From the NCBI GenBank assembly GCA_028564675.1, contig JAOVVO010000070.1:1-64000 (forward strand): a DNA stretch of 64,000 nt. The letters are read 5' to 3'. The translations under genes and the position numbers were made by a program. The stretch's first letter is position 1. Each line of letters starts with the position of its first letter. Under the pieces are notes generated by a model, which saw nothing but the letters and a program-made list of their open reading frames with translations, searched no databases and had not been told where the DNA came from. The DNA comes from Onchocerca lupi (lineage: Eukaryota > Nematoda > Chromadorea > Rhabditida > Onchocercidae). Below are positions 61,420 to 64,000 of this stretch, piece after piece.

Positions 61420-61704
61420 GAGATCAAAACAATCCGAATATCTCCAGATGTATTGCTTGCACTAAGTTCCTCAGAAAAGTCAGAGAAAAACTTTAAAAAG
61501 AAAATAGAACTTGATGTGACTATTAAATCTGAATGATGATCAGCGAAGATGTTTTATTGGAGAGATTAGTAGTCGCTGAACGAATTTTAGAATTAGAAGC
61601 ATTTCTGAAGTCTGACGTCAACAATTTGCCCCATGAGCAATCAGAAAAATTGGAAAGACGAGAATTTTTGGAATAAGAACAAAAAAAAAAAAAAAAAAAA
61701 ATGT
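61420..61704 (+). other. coding-like stretch with overlapping short frames ending at poly(A)
   Basis: A first frame (61420-61536, 38 codons, with KTIRISPDVLLALSSSEKS) ends at a TGA that overlaps the ATG of a second frame (61533-61676, 47 codons, with LLERLVVAERILELEAFLKS, a leucine-heptad-like helix). Four bases after the second stop a run of about 21 A begins (61680-61700). A single ancestral frame broken by an indel, retroposed with its poly(A) tail, would explain this; two chance frames would too. No family recognised. Confidence 0.3.
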
Positions 61705-62229
61705 GAAAATCCGTGCAAATCTACCGTTTTTCGATCGAAATGCCTTTAATATACGTAGCATATATGGTTGAGATTACTCATCTATTGCAGGAACAGTAGT
61801 GTGCCGAAGAGATTACGATGTCGGAAAGGGCTTAGAGGAGGTTTATTTTCAGGAGGAAGATAAGTGGTAACGAGAAGAGATGAAGGAAGCCGGAAAAGTG
61901 GAAGGGTTCAAGGAAGCAATATCGAGAGTTCGAAATAGAAATTAAAGAAGCAGTAAGATGGATGCTGTCAGATCATCCACATTTCCTGGCCAAACCCTCC
62001 GTGGCGAGTAGAACTGATAAGCATTGGGTCATTTGCTGTTCCATTGCTATCACCAACACCACCAGCACTATCACCATCATCACTTCCACTATTATCATCG
62101 TTATTTTTCCCGCTATCTGTAGCATTATCAGTGCTATAAGTGTGCCTCAGCCGAGTAGTCGAGTTAAAAAAAAAAGAAAAAACTCAATCAATCGACAAAT
62201 TCAGTCGAGTTTATCGCACAAATACTTTA
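61705..62229. promoter_or_regulatory. upstream region of the acidic protein gene
   Basis: GC content rises here, with CACC/ATCATC-rich sequence at about 62040-62140 that is open in a second frame as an Ile/Thr-rich low-complexity reading. It is most simply the promoter and 5' UTR of the gene beginning at 62230. Confidence 0.4.
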
Positions 62230-63084
62230 ATGGGTCAGCAAACTCCAGTAAACAATGATGATAAGCTGAAGGAGACAACAGAAAATAATGCAACACCTAA
62301 TGCGACTGATGTTATCGTACACAATACTTCTTCAGTTGATCCATCTGATCAAAGTTCAAATTCTGGCAGATTGCGAAATGTCGATCTTAAGATAAACAAT
62401 GCAAAAAAGAAAAGCGACCAAAAGAATTTTCTGGAGGAAAAAGGAGAGGAAATGGAAAAGAGGGAAGAAAAAGAAGAAGAAGAAGAAGAAGAAGAAGCAG
62501 TGTTTACCTCGAAATCCAGTATTACTCAGCGACTGCCAATTCGGTTGATTCGTCGTCCATCGGAAGAAGGCTTTCATCGGGTTGTCAAATTTACGAAACA
62601 TGCCACACGCAGAGCAGAAGCAGAACTCTCAGAACGAAAATCATTTACTCTTAGTGAATTCAGTAAGCAAGGAAAATCCTCATTAAAAAAGAAAGACATT
62701 TTTGCTGCACCGGTTGATAAAGATTCGACGAATCAGAAATTAGACAACCGCACTATTTGTGTGGAACACGATTTAGGTGGAAGTATTCAATTTCAATCTG
62801 ATTATCATGATTCAGTTGATAAAATCCGTATTCCGAGATCTGTTAATGCAAACATTAATAGTCATTCCTTGAACTGTGCTGCTATGGGACTGAAATCTTT
62901 GAGTCGTGAATCAATTTGTGCTGAATCGAGAGAAACTTATAAAATTGTAAATTCGGTGGAAGCGGATGATTTATTGAAACTGGTACAAGAACAACAAAAT
63001 CAACAGGAATATGACGGAGAAATTTATCAAGAGAATTGTGACCTGCAGATGGATGAAAACGAAAAATCAGAAACGTTTGTTTGA
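62230..63084 (+). CDS. intronless acidic, disordered protein, unknown function
   Basis: A single 855-base frame gives 284 residues from the ATG at 62230 (MGQQTPVNNDDK); the frame is open 30 codons further upstream but without another ATG. The protein is hydrophilic and probably mostly disordered: an N-terminal Asn/Thr/Ser-rich region, a Lys-rich patch, then about 20 charged residues ending in an eight-Glu run (near residues 82-90). A basic, better structured-looking block follows (TQRLPIRLIRRPSEEGFHRV), and the C-terminus is acidic and Gln-rich. RRPSEE is a good basophilic kinase site. No signal peptide, membrane segment or known domain. It could be the only exon or the first of a gene whose other exons lie beyond the window, though it ends at its own TGA. 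Confidence 0.6.
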   Translation: MGQQTPVNNDDKLKETTENNATPNATDVIVHNTSSVDPSDQSSNSGRLRNVDLKINNAKKKSDQKNFLEEKGEEMEKREEKEEEEEEEEAVFTSKSSITQRLPIRLIRRPSEEGFHRVVKFTKHATRRAEAELSERKSFTLSEFSKQGKSSLKKKDIFAAPVDKDSTNQKLDNRTICVEHDLGGSIQFQSDYHDSVDKIRIPRSVNANINSHSLNCAAMGLKSLSRESICAESRETYKIVNSVEADDLLKLVQEQQNQQEYDGEIYQENCDLQMDENEKSETFV

Positions 63085-64000
63085 GCTTGTTTCTGAATTT
63101 TTCAAAATTTTAGCTGATCTTGAATTCAAATTACTAGTTTAACTTCGATTATATTCTTGATATGGTTCAAGCAGTCGAAGATTTCCCTAATCTTTCAAAA
63201 TGAATATCAGTCTGAATTCTTTGAAAGTTTTTTACAACTTTCATAGGTTTCAATAATTTTTTATTTTGAACTGGGTTTTTGCCTTAAGTCTTTATTCATA
63301 TGACTGGATATGGATTCTAAGTTGCTTATAGAGAACGTTTATTATTCTCATCTCTTTTGAAACTATCGCTTTTACAGTTTATTCTTTCAGTTGCTTCTTT
63401 CATTAGTTCCTTTATTCTTTTCTCGATAATTTTTATACGGATATATTACATTGAATTAAAAAATCTGGGATGAATAGTTAATTTATTTTCTATTATGTTG
63501 CTTTAAAAGCAATTGGAAAAACTGAAAAAGCCATATTGCTGGGGTGATATATTCTGATATCTAAGAGGTTGATCAGTACAATTTAGACTATTTTTTATGA
63601 GAATAAGTTGGACTTGTTGGTATGAATGCATTAAAATGTTCAAGGTGAGCTTTTAATGGGAAAATAGTGTCATCAAAAACGAGGCAGTTTTTTAGCTATG
63701 AAAAATTTTCCTCTCATTTCTTTGTTGTAATATTTTAAAATTAAATGAACGTACTCACTGCATCACCTGACAAAACATTTTCTGTGCTGCATTTCATAAG
63801 TTAACAGGAATTCAGAATGCAAAGTGCAAACAGTAATTTTGAGGATTGGTATGATTTTTTTTTTTAGCATAAAAAATTTAGGAAAGTAGAAGATAGATAT
63901 TGTTATTCTAACTTAAAAATTATCGGGAAAAAGTTTTCTTTTTCAAATTTCCCATCCTTCATTTGCTTGTCTATTACATCCTCTTTGCTCATATTCTTTC
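63085..64000. other. 3' flank, no gene seen
   Basis: Downstream of the acidic protein gene. AT-rich with stops in all frames; an AAATTAAA-rich stretch near 63740 but no clear exon. Confidence 0.5.

Noticed and set aside
61411..61422. Bacterial-type ribosome site and ATGA-coupled frames
   Set aside because: AAGGAGG is only two bases from the ATG, too close to work, and the following poly(A) run points to a eukaryotic retrocopy or chance.
1..64000. CRISPR arrays, bacterial operons, prophage
   Set aside because: No regularly spaced repeats or bacterial gene clusters; the only bacterial sequence is the short rpoB relic.

Overview
This is a eukaryotic, AT-rich window that looks like the nuclear genome of a nematode, most likely a filarial (onchocercid) worm. 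Evidence for this: many short exons with TTTCAG-type 3' splice sites; start codons 2-20 bases after such an acceptor, as expected for spliced-leader trans-splicing; a decayed BEL/Pao retrotransposon gag; and a 75-base piece of bacterial rpoB inside non-coding DNA, which fits a nuclear insertion from a Wolbachia-type endosymbiont. The species assignment is inference. Gene models were built by hand from splice sites, reading phase and remembered protein families; no database search was possible.

Layout. 1-5.7 kb: no supported gene. 5.7-8.8 kb (minus): short oxysterol-binding-related protein (ORP1/ORP2 type), 11 exons, one GC-AG intron. 9.7-11.2 kb (plus): small single-pass, mitochondrial-type protein. 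12.4-14.0 kb (plus): predicted type I membrane protein of unknown family. 18.0-19.6 kb (minus): secreted CULT-domain protein, the cereblon thalidomide-binding fold behind a signal peptide. 20.8 kb: possible cysteine-rich microprotein. 21.3-23.1 kb: BEL/Pao gag relic. 24.8-25.2 kb: small three-exon gene. 26.8 kb: bacterial rpoB fragment. 29.9-43.1 kb (plus): Crumbs homologue, about 1,700 residues, 31 exons resolved, first exon(s) not found. 44.1-44.8 kb: frameshifted intronless copy of the CIR1 corepressor. 44.9-45.7 kb (minus): part of a divergent 14-3-3-like gene. 46.5 kb: tRNA-Arg(CCG). 47.7-54.5 kb (minus): GRIP-domain golgin GCC88/GCC1 with a dead duplicated exon. 55.9-56.7 kb (minus): EMC6. 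61-63 kb (plus): small coding-like stretches and an intronless acidic, disordered protein.

The genes do not form one pathway. Several act at membranes: ORP at contact sites, GCC88 at the trans-Golgi, EMC6 in ER insertion, Crumbs at the apical surface. The points most worth follow-up are the secreted CULT protein, the rpoB insertion, the 14-3-3-like gene lacking its ligand-binding asparagines, and the ORP with an altered core motif.
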